Assembly (NCBI GenBank): GCA_001465935.1 | Contig: LNKV01000040.1 | Location: 1-64,000 of the forward strand | DNA length: 64,000 nt | DNA from: Clarireedia homoeocarpa | Lineage: Eukaryota; Ascomycota; Leotiomycetes; Helotiales; Rutstroemiaceae | Direction: 5' to 3' | In this document: positions 33,820-45,540 of the stretch, piece after piece | Position numbering within the stretch: position 1 is the stretch's first letter | How the letters are laid out: each line of letters begins with the position of its first letter | Translations under genes and position numbers: made by a program | Notes under the pieces: generated by a model | The model's database searches: none | Seen by the model: the letters and a program-made list of their open reading frames with translations, nothing else | Told to the model about the DNA's origin: nothing

Positions 33820-35208
33820 TCATACAATGTAAGATTCGTCTCTATGGTTGTGATAAGAATCTGTTGTATCAGTTGCTTCTACTGCGTTCAACTCCATCGT
33901 AGAGCTACTCAAACTGTCACTTCTATCCTTATTTGCTGACCTCACTACCGTAACGACAGTCTTCCTGATCGCTCCATCGTCACCTGGAGCTGCCATATCT
34001 CCGTTCGCGCTTTGGTTGAAACTGCCATTGTTTGCATAGATGTGTGAGACCTGTCCTGGTTTACTAGAGACACCTTCCCCCGATTCAAAATGCTGATTGT
34101 TGGAACTTGATGTGAACTCCGTTGGGTAGCTGTCTGGATTCACAGTATTGATAGCTTGTTTACGGCGAGTGATTTTGGAAATAAGGTTGGCCATCGTAAG
34201 CTCAATGTTCAGTTTGACGATATATGCAAGTGGATGGAACTGGACGTAACTGGAATGATTGTCAATTGAAGTATACGAAGTGGATTTGCTAGAATGATAC
34301 TTACATGAAATTGTTTGGCAAAGACATCAGGCCGATAAGAAGAAGCTATCAACACAGTCAGCAAACTTCAAGACTTGTACTAAAAATCGGATCAGAAAAG
34401 CTTACGTCCATCGACAATGATACGACAACAATGCTAGCATTAAAGTTGAAAAGCGCTTGGTACTTGGTAAGGCCAAATGAAATCAACTTAGATCGAACTA
34501 AGTAAAGGAAATACGCATTCAGGAGCCCATCGATAATGAGGTAGAGGCTCTTTTCAATTCGATCCCAAATATCGTTCACGTGAATCCAGGTTGGTGAAAT
34601 CTCCATACGGGCAGGAATCCAGATAATAAACACCGAGATATTAATGATCCCAACAAGACCGAATAATCCCCATTTCATAATGGAAACTTGGTGTTTGTCG
34701 ACCATAAGGAGGCCAATACGGCTGGCAATAATTTGAATCAAACATTGTGTCTGTGAGTCTATTAGGGCTTTAAACAATTCGTAGAGTGGAGGAGACTAAA
34801 TACCTGTAAAGACCACAAAACAACTGTGTATTACGAAATTGATTAGTACGATATAGAATTTGATGTGATGGAGGAAGCGGTCGTCAACTTACTACTACCG
34901 AATAACACGATAAAGCTATTATAATCTGTTAATCGAACTGGTCTATTATATGCAACTTATAAAGATGATTGAACTTACGATTCCGGAATAGTGCCTCGAA
35001 TACATAGCCAACTAACAATAGGCATCGAAACATTGGACAAAATCTCCGTCCAAATCAAATATAGGTATATTTGGTTTATACTTTGTTTTCGTATCCAGAT
35101 CTTACGTGTTTGACGAGCAGCTTTACTAATTGTAAGTATACAGAAACCCATTGAAACTCCAAAACAAATGGATACAATATCCATGTCCAGGGAATTTAGT
35201 GCCGACAT
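33820..35208 (-). CDS. Conserved fungal multi-pass integral membrane protein
   Basis: Six exons on the minus strand, 34979-35208, 34893-34915, 34804-34823, 34406-34750, 34305-34345 and 33820-34249, sum to 1089 nt, 362 residues. About seven hydrophobic segments are visible, from DMDIVSICFGVSMGFCILTI to LLLIGLMSLPNNF. The signature IYVQFHPLAYIVKLNIELTM after the last span matches an uncharacterised family of filamentous-ascomycete membrane proteins, as does the preceding EKSLYLIIDGLLNAYFLYLVR. The C-terminus is a hydrophilic, Ser-rich cytosolic tail of about 110 residues. Two exons are microexons (23 and 20 nt) that keep the frame and complete a membrane span (FIVLFGS, then IVLWSLQ). Topology is receptor-like, but no ligand or G-protein motif is recognised. 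Confidence 0.8.
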
Positions 35209-38177
35209 AGTGAAGGAAGATCGAAATTGGATGCTAAGATGAAGATGCAAAATGAAAAGAATCGTAGAATGGATTTGGTATATTCTGAGTAGGAAACAAG
35301 GTCTATGTAAACTGAAGACAATAAAAGAGAGACGAGAAGTGTAGTTGAAAAAAGCAATTATAAGATGCAAGTTGGTCTCCTGGATCTCAGTGCAATATAC
35401 ACCATTTCACTTCCGCTATTCGGTGCATAAAAAGCGATGGCTGAATAAAACCAAACTTGGAATGTCAAGATCAGAATGATAGCGAGCGAAGAACAACAGA
35501 CATTGAAATAAGGATGAGATAAGCGACGAAGTTGATCTCTGTTAGCTGTATTTCAGATCTGCCATAAATCCACTGATCAGCGAGAGGGTAAAATCGTTCT
35601 GAAAGAGACATTGACAGAAAGACATGGCACTCCTTACTGGATTTGCCTCCCGTCGCTACCTGCGGTGGTCGGTGCACAACGAGCCATGAGCCGTAAAAAG
35701 AAGAATTAAAAAGCAAAAAAGCAAAAAAAAACAAATTCACACTTCATCGCACTCCATGGGGAGGCTAGTAACGATCCCTGAGGGACTACACTTGGGCGGA
35801 TCTGGGGCATATGGAGGCGGCGACGAAGGTAACAGGCCTGGCACAACGGATTTCAGGGTAGTGAAACCAACACTATTGGTTTCGGAAAGCCAATACAGTA
35901 CAGTATTGATCAAGACAGGCGGTAGAAAAGGGCTTGGCTCGGTATAATATGAATAGCACGGGGCAGCAAAGAGCAGCTCCGCCGGTCACAATCAAACCCC
36001 GCTGGAGCGCAGACGGACCGGATTGGGGTTATAAATTACTCTGTAACGCGACGTTCCCGACCCATGGTACATTTTGTATATACGACATTCTGCAACCACA
36101 GAATTTGCAATCAACGCCTCCATTTGAAGGGATTTGAGGGTCTCGCTAAGGCACAGTCTTGAAAAACGGATCGCCGCTGAGCGTCCGGGCTGCTGAAGAC
36201 GAGTCAGGGTGACCGCCAAGTATGGCATTCCCGTCTCTGCTACTGGTATTCATGGCTTTCGATTAGCTCATCCGTGCCGGAGATCTTTCCCGGGGTGCTA
36301 CTTACATACAAAGTATTATTCTCCACTGACATGGCCTGTAAACCTTAAATGTTCTCCGCATCTCCAAGTTTAAATAAAAGGAGATCTACCGGACCAGAGA
36401 CACCCGTCAGTGATCGATTGCTGTATACCAACCAATCTGCATCTATGTCTTTCATTTTTCTTGTCCCGGGTCAGGTCTTCTACTAACCTGTGAACGTAAG
36501 ACTTACCAATCATCCCTCCCAAAATTGCCATCGAACACCACACATGTCAGCTTCTGCGCCCGTAGATCCATTTGACGATTGGTTAAGACCAACTTGGTGC
36601 CCTCGCTAATTAAATCGTGTATACATCGTAATTCCTTTTAACTTCAATAATTAATCATCTTATATAGGATTATAGGAAGGCCGGAACACCTCCAGATACA
36701 GCTTTTGATTGGTCCAAAGAACTGCTATCTACAACTTCTGATTGGTCCATTAAAAGTACAGTAACGTGACTTTGGCACATCTGATCCGGCCAGGGGACCT
36801 GGGCGGATCAGATGTGCCTACGGGATCAGATATAAGTTACTTACAAGGAGCGACAGTGAGTTATCCTCTGAGCGAGCAGGGAGCCTAAAGCGACCTGCGA
36901 CAGCTCGTTAATTTCCCTTTGTATAAACTTTCTTCTTTCTAGCTTTAATATATTTAGTTCTTAAAAATAAAATTAAAATATCCAATTCTTATTATTATCG
37001 GTTCGGCAGAGATATATAGATATAATATATTAATTACTGTAAGTAACTTCTCAACCTTATTTTTGATAAGGGTACAAGTTTTGGCAGGCAAAGGGGACAA
37101 CCCTTTCAAACTTTATCCAGAAGATCAAAATCCACTTTGCGCAATGTACAAGTGACGGACTCACAGTAGTAGTGAGTCTCAGGGTCTCTACTGAACCTTG
37201 CTGGGCGGATAGTTAGATGTCGGGTCAGCTGACTCAACTTATTGAAGCTTTGATTCAAAACACCCCTTGCGCTTCCTAGTTAGGTAAGCCCGCGCCTATT
37301 GCATATTGAAATTGATCTGGCTGCAAAGGTTTGGCCGGGAAACACTTCCGATCAAGACTTTGTGTGACAAACATTTACGGTTTTGGCTGGCCCATATACT
37401 CGGCCTTGTCGGTGCGGCGAGCTTTGTGGATAAAGAAGGGTTGAAACTAGTGTTGAATTACCGAATTAGGCTAGAGGCCATCATGGTGACCCCTTGAGGA
37501 CCTGAGCCCTTTGAATGCTAATGCTTAGACATTAGCAGCTATGGTTTCACGTTGATAACTCTAGAAAATTGAAAAGTCTTTGAGATACGGTGCTACTGGG
37601 GATTAATAATTTTGGCTTTAAGCCTAACATGTGTCACTGGCGGCGGCTGTCAGCGGAAACAGAAGGTGATTGGTACACTGACTTCAAGAGTTGATATTTT
37701 GTGTTCATCCAACTTCTAGAATCCTTGCTGCAGAAGTCAATCTGAATGTTTCCATTGCTTGAAATGAAACAAAGTGCATCTATTAGCTTCTGAAGTCACA
37801 AAATGTTTCCTTCAATACCATTGGTCTACGATTCTGGCTTGTTTCCACTACTTCACACTTTCAAGTACAACTTCAGGCATCCGTCCAATCCGGCTGAGGA
37901 AATGGTCTTTTGCCCTTTTTGGTGTATGAAAACAATGGCCGACGAAAAACTTTTCTCACGATGGCACTGCTACCGTGATGGAATGATAGTTTACCCTATT
38001 AGGACTGAGGCATGAGCATACCTATGTACTATATAAGACGCATATTGCTTGTTTCTCTTGCCTTTAATTTAAAATTATCAATCTTACCTACATCTTCTCC
38101 GCACTCTTCACTCGGTTATCTAGAAAAGCAACGAAACCCCGATCGATCACCATTGCCAACCACTGCCAGCGATCGCC
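35209..38177. other. 3-kb gene desert
   Basis: No gene is supported. The stretch 36880-37060 is AT-rich. A strong palindrome lies at 36774-36818 (listed separately). Short open frames such as 37306 and 37803 have no domains. Confidence 0.5.
36774..36818. repeat. Perfect 15-bp inverted repeat forming a near-continuous hairpin
   Basis: GGCACATCTGATCCG (36774-36788) and its exact complement CGGATCAGATGTGCC (36804-36818) enclose a 15-nt spacer that itself pairs (CCAGG...CCTGG). Together they make a 45-nt cruciform or hairpin with one mismatched pair. A further partial half-site (GGATCAGAT) follows at about 36823. It might be an operator, a transposon remnant or an RNA hairpin. Confidence 0.8.
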
Positions 38178-39345
38178 ATGCCTTTTCAGCCTGACTCATC
38201 TGAGTCAAAGAATTCGAGACAGACCCCACCAGCTCCCACATGGAATGCCGTCAATCGCCCTACACGGCAAGGCCCTCTTCCTGCACCTATTCGTCCTGCG
38301 GTGACTGATGCTCCCGTGGCATCCACCTCCTCGTCCAAACCACGTCAGGAGGTTGGTAAACTCGCGCACATCGAATTGAATCCAGAACAAGAAGGATACC
38401 TTCTCAAAAATTCAAAAAGAGCTGATGAGAAGGAACTCAAGAATAAATGGGTGTATGTGGCTGAAAAATGCAACGAGAAGTGGAACACGCAGTACGAGCC
38501 CAAGAAATTTGATAAAACTGTCAAGTACCTGGAGAACGAGCGAAAAAGAGAAGCGAAAAGGCAAGATGATGATTTGACAGGTAAAAAATCTCTAAAAGCT
38601 CCATTTACGCGGGAAGAAGACCAAGATTGGTGCCCCTTCTTGCGAACTATGGATGGCTCACATGGCCACAAATATGCAAATATCTTCAAATCCAGAACAA
38701 GGCAACGGAAGCTAGGGAAACTGACGGGGTGAGAGCTCATTTCAATGTGTATATTACGCCGGATCTATTTGAAAAAGAGAATGAAGGACTTTTGAAAGCA
38801 ATCAGAGCAAGAGAAAAGCGATGGGCCGACAGCCATCCGGGCTTCGAAAGTAAAATCAAGGAAAGTACGCGCAGAAGAACAAAAGAAATAAAAGAGATGC
38901 GGTAACATACAAAGATAAGTTACCGGAAACCAACGACAAGGTGGTAGATGATGAAAAGAAGGGATTAAATAAAGTGTCGGCAGGACGTAAGGTTGCCCCC
39001 ACCCCTTCCACAGCGCAGCGAGAGAAACAGGATATGACGACTCTCACCAATGCAACGGATAGTATGAAAATAGAAAATAACCCTCATCGATCATCCGCAA
39101 ACACGGATTCAATCCGTGCGGGGGTAGACGCACTCCTGGCTGCTATGGACAGCGATTCGAGAGGTTCACAGTCGTCAAGCGTGGCGTCGAAACGGCCGCG
39201 ACGACACAGTCGCTCCCCGCCAGCAGCGGATCGCCATGTACAGCATACAACATCGACTCGTAGTGGTGGTAGTACTTCGAAAGAGAAATCCAAGGAATCG
39301 CCAAAGAGGAGAAAGAGCCGTGAGAGAGAAGGCGGAAGAAGCTAG
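38178..39345 (+). pseudogene. Lys-rich, possibly SANT/Myb-like protein gene with two frameshifts
   Basis: Starts at ATG 38178 (MPFQPDSSESKNSRQTPPAP). Three consecutive frames clearly belong together. The first ends ...KAPFTREEDQ. The second begins LVPLLANYGWLTWPQICKYL and runs to KEIKEMR. The third is a basic Ser-rich tail (ASKRPRRHSRSPP, SPKRRKSREREGG) ending at 39345. The joins, near 38627 and 38899, each need one extra base (TT to TTT, GG to GGG); no intron of suitable phase fits. The middle part has the spacing of a SANT/Myb-like helix bundle (FTREED..., W, W), but I do not assign a family. A nuclear, nucleic-acid-binding role is inferred from charge. Either this is a young pseudogene or homopolymer errors interrupt a real gene. 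Confidence 0.5.
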
Positions 39346-40231
39346 TTATGAGGATATGGGATAGCGTCTGGTAGGTGAGGTTTGCTCAGGAAGAGGACTA
39401 GATGCTGGAGAGAGTCCTGGTTATCAGTATGATAGGAATGATGATCTATGATATGGTGGCGCGTCTGATTTGGGGAAGGAATAAAAAAAACACGGGAATG
39501 GAGAAAACAAAGAGGATGGGATAGGGCCGGGTTTGTGTTTGGTGTTGGGAGTTTTTGAGGTTCTAGTCGTTCGCGCTAGGCATGCAAATAGATTTGGCTA
39601 GGTATTTATTTCCGTTGCTCTCTGCTTATGGGATCTGAATGAATGCCTTGAATTGGGCGCCCTCTCCCTAGAGCTGTGGTCGAGGCATCGATACAATTTC
39701 AATTGTCCCGATTGAACGTTTGCTGGCTGCTTGTTACGGTCTTCCCTGTGAAGCTGTTGAACTGTTATTGTCTGGAGGACTACTTCTGCCTCTTGGTAAA
39801 GGTTATAAACACCGAAAGGAATAATTCTCGTGCAGCTGCAAGGCAAAATCAGCCATGCTTTTGAGATACTCACTTCTAAACAGATAAATCATTTTGGTAT
39901 TTCATTACGTACTTAGCAAGGTATGCACAGCAAGGTACTCGTACTCCCCCGCTGCGTTTCCCATACACACTCCAACCCCGCTCTCCCACGCACACAAAGT
40001 AAAGCAGCAGAACCACTCACGCGCTTACGCAAGCGGTAGAGTTACAGTTAAATAACAACCATATAAAGAAATAGGGGGGAAAAATATATCCATACATACA
40101 GTAGGAACTGCCATACACCGGATGTGCAGCCATTTTCTTTTGGCAGGAGCTTGCGAAAATGTGGCAGCGAGCATCAGAAAGAAATAAAAAAATACAAAGT
40201 CATAAGTCAATCCTCAAACGTCTGTCAACGT
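39346..40231. other. Intergenic between convergent genes
   Basis: Contains the 3' flanks of the Lys-rich gene and of the cohesin subunit gene. No supported gene and no obvious repeats. Confidence 0.5.
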
Positions 40232-43200
40232 TCAATCACCCAGCATGTCCTCGTCCTCATCCTGATCTTCAACACCTTCCGCAATATCTTCGTCTTCATC
40301 CCCAGCAGCTTCCGGGGCGTCTTGCTCCTCTTCGACGTCCATATCCCCCTCAGCCTCTGGCTCTGCATCCGCAAACGGATCATCCTCTTCATCATTCTCT
40401 TCTTGCTCATCCTCTTCCTCCAATTCTCTTCGAATAGACTCTTTTTTTCCCGCTGCCAACTGTGCCTTGCTCTTGGTGGTTTTCTTCGTTTTCTCTTTAG
40501 ACTCATCAAGATATGCTACGACTTCCTTGAAGTTATGGCCCAATCTGGCTCGATTCCTTTCAATTCTCTTCCGCAGTTTGCCTTTCAAGGGCCCTTCAGC
40601 ATCAATAACCTTAGCCAAGATACCAAGGATGAGCTTTCCGGTCAGTTCACATAGTTGTTGCTCAGCTTTGAGGATTTCGCTTTGTCGTTCGTTCTCAGTA
40701 GCATCTTCATCTTCATCGTCGGATTCCAGGTCATCTAAAGGTGCTTCGTCTTCATCCGGTTCTTCTAATCGCTTTTTCGCTTTCTTCGCGTAATGCCTTT
40801 CAGCATGATCAAAGATCGCTGTCAGTTCGGTCTGAACATCAGGTTTGATGTGCTTGAAGAATGTCCGAATGTTTTCGTGTTCGTCACTTGCCACTGTCGC
40901 TTGTGAAGTAAGTGTTGCGAAGAGAACATGAAGATCGAGCAAAGTTCCTGTGGCAAGCAGACGAACAGGATCAATGGTTGCTCGAGATGATAATGCAGCC
41001 ACAAGATTCGTAATGAAAATTTCTTGTCGATCTTTTAATTGATCAATGTCGGCATCAGTTATTGCTTGACCCGAAGACAAAGATGCTGTTAGAGAATGCA
41101 CTTTCCACATGAAATAGAACATGGCAGCCCGGGTGGCTGAGAGGACAATCTTATCCTCTAGCGCATCAATGTCTGGATCAGATTCCACAAGTTGACCTCT
41201 CGCGACAACATTGAGAAGTATTGTAATAGAAGCAGGGCTCTCGTTGCCTGAATCTACTTCCATTACTTCAACACTATTCGAGATACTTGATAGCTTCTCA
41301 ATTTTAACGAGGTTATTCGAAAGTTGTGCGAGTACAGAATCTGTGAAGGCCCCACGAACAGAAATTTCTCCTGCTTTGTTGATGTTCCGTAGGATTTTGG
41401 TGGTGTCCTCCCAAAGAGTTTGTAATGTGACCTCGGTGGCTTCTTCAAGCTCTTCGTACTCGCGAGCATGTAGTAGAGCAACACTTACTTCATTAAGGAC
41501 ACCCTTGTCTGCATGGCCTCTAAATTGAGCGCTGATCTCATCAAGTAGCTTGGAATAGCCGGTAGATTCCTGGCGTAGTTCCTGGAATACTCCCAAATTG
41601 AGAGAATGTTCTAGTCGTAGGACTGCCTTCGCGGGTTTCGGGTCGGCTCCAAATTTCTTCAGTAATCTCGGGATGATTTCTGCCAGATGACGAGCAGTGT
41701 TCTCTTTGGCTTCTACAGACTCAACTCTTGTGTTTCTCTTCTTGCTTCGGTCCTCAGCGATCTGACTTAGACCGATCTTGACGACGGCTTGCAGAATTTC
41801 CAGCAAGATGACCTGTTCCGTTTCATCGGGCTTGAAAGCGTCTTTCAGAGCACGATTGGCTTTCTTACTCTTCGGGTTCGTTGAGTGATCAAACAACAAA
41901 TACCCAGCCAATACTCTCCACTCTCTAAGCTCCGGCATCTTGTCATATAATGCTTGCGCTGCTAGGGTAAACCGTGATTCGCCCACAGAAAGATCCAGAA
42001 CACTCTCCGGACTGTTCTGATCAGTTTCACTAGGCTGCTCATCTTGGTCAGGAGCATCGTAGTTCTGTAAAACGGATGCCAAGCATTTGAACTTGATCCA
42101 GCTCGCCCTAGGAGACTCAAAATCATCATTCTCAACGGCCAAGATCTCCTCTAGTGCATCTTCTCCTCCTAGTTCCTCAATTTCTCCATCAAAGACGTCT
42201 TTGACATTTTCAACAAAAAACCCTACCACAGCTTTGCGTACGCGCGGCTCTGTGTCGAAAATGAGCTTTCCAATTACATCAATATCATCTGGCTCTAACA
42301 TAGCTGCCTTGCGAAGTAGATCAACTAGATCGACTGCATGTGATCGCACTGCAATGTCGGAGTCTCTTGTTGCGATTTCAATGATACGAGATCGGAATCT
42401 TTCGATAAAGCTGCCCATTTTTCCAGCATTTTCAGGATTCTTCATGATTCGCTGTATTTGCTTGATAACTTCAAGACGCATAGGTGGAGCAGCATCAGTA
42501 AGCATCCACCCCAAATATCGCAAATAAGAGCCTTCGAACCAGTAACTCGGTAGTGTGTGAATCCACTGCCCCAATGCTTCGATGCATTCTGTTCTGATCT
42601 TGGGGTCGACATCGCGGTATCGATGCACCCATATTGTGTCAAAAATGTCCTTTAACCGATCCTCCAAAATTTCTTTTTTCCCCTCGCCATGCTGTACCTT
42701 TTTCTCAAACTCTGCAAGTCTAGCTTTATTGGGTTTCTTGTTTTTCTTCTCGCCCTCAAATTGACGTAGAGAGTTGGCTGCGTTCTCTATTTGCTCTTTT
42801 GCAATGGTGCACGTAGATGTTGCAATCGTCAATGCAACAGCAGTAGCAGTATGCCTGAAGGGTCGTAAAGTTGAAGAGGACATTGAAGCCATCCAATGGA
42901 AGATATTCTCCATCAGCAGATCGTCTTCATCGTACAAAGCACCGGTCGCATCCAGCGTTTTATTCAAAGAACTGAAAAAGTCGAGGAAAGAGGTTCGAAA
43001 GGCGTGACTATTCTTCGCTCGAGAAATCAAAGGATAATCTGAAATATTTTGCTGAAAGAGCTCGTCAGCTTGTTGAAGTTGTCAGTGCCGAAACGAAAAG
43101 ACACCTACCGCTTGATACTCTTCTTGCAGATCAGCAATCCTGCCATTGATATTATCCGCATCATTGATATCATCTTCAGTGACCTTGAGATCACAACCAG

Positions 43201-43813
43201 CGCTCTTGAGCACAAAATTTACTAGTTCCGCCACCGCACTAGGGCTGTTCTCCTTGTATCGATTTAAGAACCCCGCTACGGCCTCATCAGCTGTCTGACC
43301 GCTCGTGAATACATCAGCTGTGGAGTGCGTTAGCATGTACTTCTAATTATCGTAGGATATGTTTTGGCGCATACCATAGAGCCCTTCCGCGGTATCATCT
43401 GCAATCGTAACATTTTTTGCCTTTTTCGGTCGGTTCGGTAATCTCACGGCAGGTGCTCTCGCATACGAGGCAGTGCCATTTGTCTTTGGTTTCTTTGCTA
43501 CCGGTTTCTTGGAAGATCTTGCTTTCCTTCGAGCTTCTCGTAGCTCCTCCTCCCCCGCACTCTCGTCCTCCTCGTCATTGCTTTCGTCGTCATCTTCTGG
43601 CTCAGATCCTCCGTCTTCCGACGCGTCACCCTCCTCATCATCTTCGGTCCTCTTCCTCTTGGGATTCGTATGGCGCGTGGCTGTAGATGGATAATCTGGT
43701 ATGAATTTTTCAGGAGCTTTTACGGCGCGTCCTGATTTCCTTCGACCGCTCGCGACTGGGGTACTTGACACATCATTTTCGATCTCCATGAGTGGCATTC
43801 GCAAATTAGTCAT
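40232..43813 (-). CDS. Cohesin subunit, STAG/Psc3/Irr1 (Scc3) family
   Basis: HEAT-repeat subunit that binds the cohesin ring and helps load it on chromatin for sister-chromatid cohesion. Three exons, complement(43375..43813), complement(43109..43317) and complement(40232..43051), sum to 3468 nt, 1155 residues. The N-terminus is acidic and basic low complexity (SGRRKSGRAVKAPEKFIPDY, KRKRTEDDEEGD). The STAG domain follows (RTSFLDFFSSL, HWMASMSSSTLRPFRHTATA). The stromalin-conservative region reads IFDTIWVHRYRDVDPKIRTEC, EALGQWIHTLPSYWFEGSYL, and RYLGWMLTDAAPPMRLEVIK. The C-terminus is strongly acidic (EEDEQEENDEEDD). The last intron ends CTCTTTCAG with a CTGAC branch site. ATGs at 43813, 43798 and 43789 are all in frame; the first is taken. 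Antisense open frames here are shadows of its acidic tail. Confidence 0.94.
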
Positions 43814-44138
43814 GAGCGCATGAATTGCGCACCTATTGAAAATATCGCACAAAATACGGGAGAGTTTGGCGCGTGAAATAATTGTCGTCAATGTTGATCT
43901 GTCGCGACTATTTTGGATGAATATCGCGTTTGAGAGGGATGGAATTAGGTTTAGCGCTAAAACTCCATCGATGACGCTAGTGGATCTAATTCCTTCGTTC
44001 GCCTGCGACTTTTAACGGTCTGCCGTGCCACGATGACTACTTGACCGAATTGGGCCTCACAAAGATTCAAATATTCTTCTTGTGTTCTGTCTTCACCATG
44101 GTACGATAGCATAAATAATTATCGAGCCCTAACATACA
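43814..44138. promoter_or_regulatory. Bidirectional promoter of the cohesin subunit and UreD, with E2F/MBF-like sites
   Basis: Only 325 bp separate the two divergent starts. It holds TTTGGCGC (43865-43872, fits the E2F core TTTSGCGC), GTCGCGAC (43901-43908), ATCGCGTT (43923-43930) and the 12-bp palindrome TTTAGCGCTAAA (43950-43961). Such CGCG/GCGC cores resemble MCB/E2F elements, which drive G1/S genes, including cohesin genes in yeasts; the functional link here is inference. Confidence 0.55.
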
Positions 44139-45125
44139 ATGATGTCCCCTTTTCCTATATCGTCCCCTGCACCAGGTGAGGGGCATCTGGTTGTTCAGCT
44201 ACTACCGCACTCGATATCTGCTTTGTCTAAGATGACGTTCCAATACCCTTTGAAATTGATATCTCCTTCTCCGACTCAAATGCAGAAAAGTGTCCTCGTT
44301 TTCCTCTTGACGTATGGTGGGGGCTTGGTGGGTGGTGATCAAGTTCACCTCACAATTGATGTCAAGCCACATGCAAAGTTGAGCATTGTTACCCAAGGGC
44401 ATACAAAGATTTTTAAGTCGGCGGTGCGTAATATTATCACCCGCCAACAATTACACGTTACCCTGGAGGCAAATAGTTCCGTTTGTTTATTACCTGACCC
44501 TGTCCAACCCTTTGAAGGAAGTGTGTATGAACAGCGACAGGTTTTTACCATCAAAGAAGGCGGGTCTCTTTGCCTTTTGGATTGGGTGTCAGCGGGAAGG
44601 ACTGCAAGAGGAGAAAACTGGGATCTACGTGCATGGAGTGGAAGAAACGAAATATGGGCAACTGGACCAGATATGAAGAACAAGCTATTGTTGAGGGATA
44701 ACTTGCTACTAGAAGGAGAAACAAACACTGCTGAAGAAAAAGCCTTACGGCATAAAATGCGTGGTCTTCAAATCTTCGGGACCCTCATCTTGAATGGCCC
44801 CTTGGTCGACAAGCTAGCAGGATTTTTCATGTCTGAATTCGCCGCACTTCCTAGGATTGGCGCGAGAGATTTTCGATCAAATGAAAAGAAACAAAGGGAC
44901 AGTGGAATTGCTCTGTCTAAAAGAGACAATTGGAGAGCCCAGAGGCTTCAGCAGGAAAAAGATGAAGGCATCCTCTGGTCGGTAGCAAAAGTGCGAGGAT
45001 GTACGGTCGTCAAGTTTGGTGCTCCAATGGTGGAAAGTGCTCGTCTTTGGCTTGGGGGCCTAATCAGGGAGGATGGGACGATAGCTGAGGTTTTCGGAGA
45101 AGATTCATTAATGTGCGTTCGTTGA
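44139..45125 (+). CDS. ureD: Urease accessory protein UreD (UreH)
   Basis: Single exon of 328 codons from ATG 44139; a second ATG follows immediately. UreD docks on apo-urease with UreF and UreG and helps deliver nickel to the active site in the cytosol. Family blocks are clear: an early FQYPLKLISP strand, LTYGGGLVGGDQVHLTIDV, TQGHTKIFK, the hallmark LLPDPVQPFEGSVYEQRQ, LDWVSAGRTARGENW, and RLWLGGLIREDGT near the C-terminus. Length matches fungal UreD proteins. There is no intron and no targeting signal. It is transcribed divergently from the cohesin subunit gene. Confidence 0.93.
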   Translation: MMSPFPISSPAPGEGHLVVQLLPHSISALSKMTFQYPLKLISPSPTQMQKSVLVFLLTYGGGLVGGDQVHLTIDVKPHAKLSIVTQGHTKIFKSAVRNIITRQQLHVTLEANSSVCLLPDPVQPFEGSVYEQRQVFTIKEGGSLCLLDWVSAGRTARGENWDLRAWSGRNEIWATGPDMKNKLLLRDNLLLEGETNTAEEKALRHKMRGLQIFGTLILNGPLVDKLAGFFMSEFAALPRIGARDFRSNEKKQRDSGIALSKRDNWRAQRLQQEKDEGILWSVAKVRGCTVVKFGAPMVESARLWLGGLIREDGTIAEVFGEDSLMCVR

Positions 45126-45434
45126 TTTTCCGTCATATACTGATAATGATGGAGAAGATGCTGGTTGTTAATCCTTCAGTCGATGATTTGTCCTATGCTA
45201 CTTGGGCTCAGGTCCGCCTCCGGATACTACTCCCACCACTATTCTAATCCATGACACCATAAATCGTCCGTCCACTTGACAACCAGAAGTTTGCACGATT
45301 ACTCTTGAGCTTCATCTTTATTCGGAGTACATAGAATTGGTTCTGGACTGCCAAATTTCGACTTGGCATCACGCATTCGGGAACAGATTTTGGTTTCCTA
45401 ACCTCTAGCTAACAGCTTCAATTTGTCGAGTGGC
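45126..45434. other. Intergenic, left flank of the MITE
   Basis: 3' flank of ureD up to the target-site duplication at 45435. No gene or repeat is visible. Confidence 0.5.
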
Positions 45435-45540
45435 CTACCATACAGTGTAGGACTTAGTATACGATCAGTGATATGGTAGCTGATATTGAGGCTTATATAC
45501 CTACATATGTATGTAGGAATTCGATATCACTTGATTTTTC

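Noticed and set aside
40124..40654. 176-codon plus-strand frame with hydrophobic stretches
   Set aside because: Antisense shadow of the acidic C-terminus of the cohesin subunit gene.
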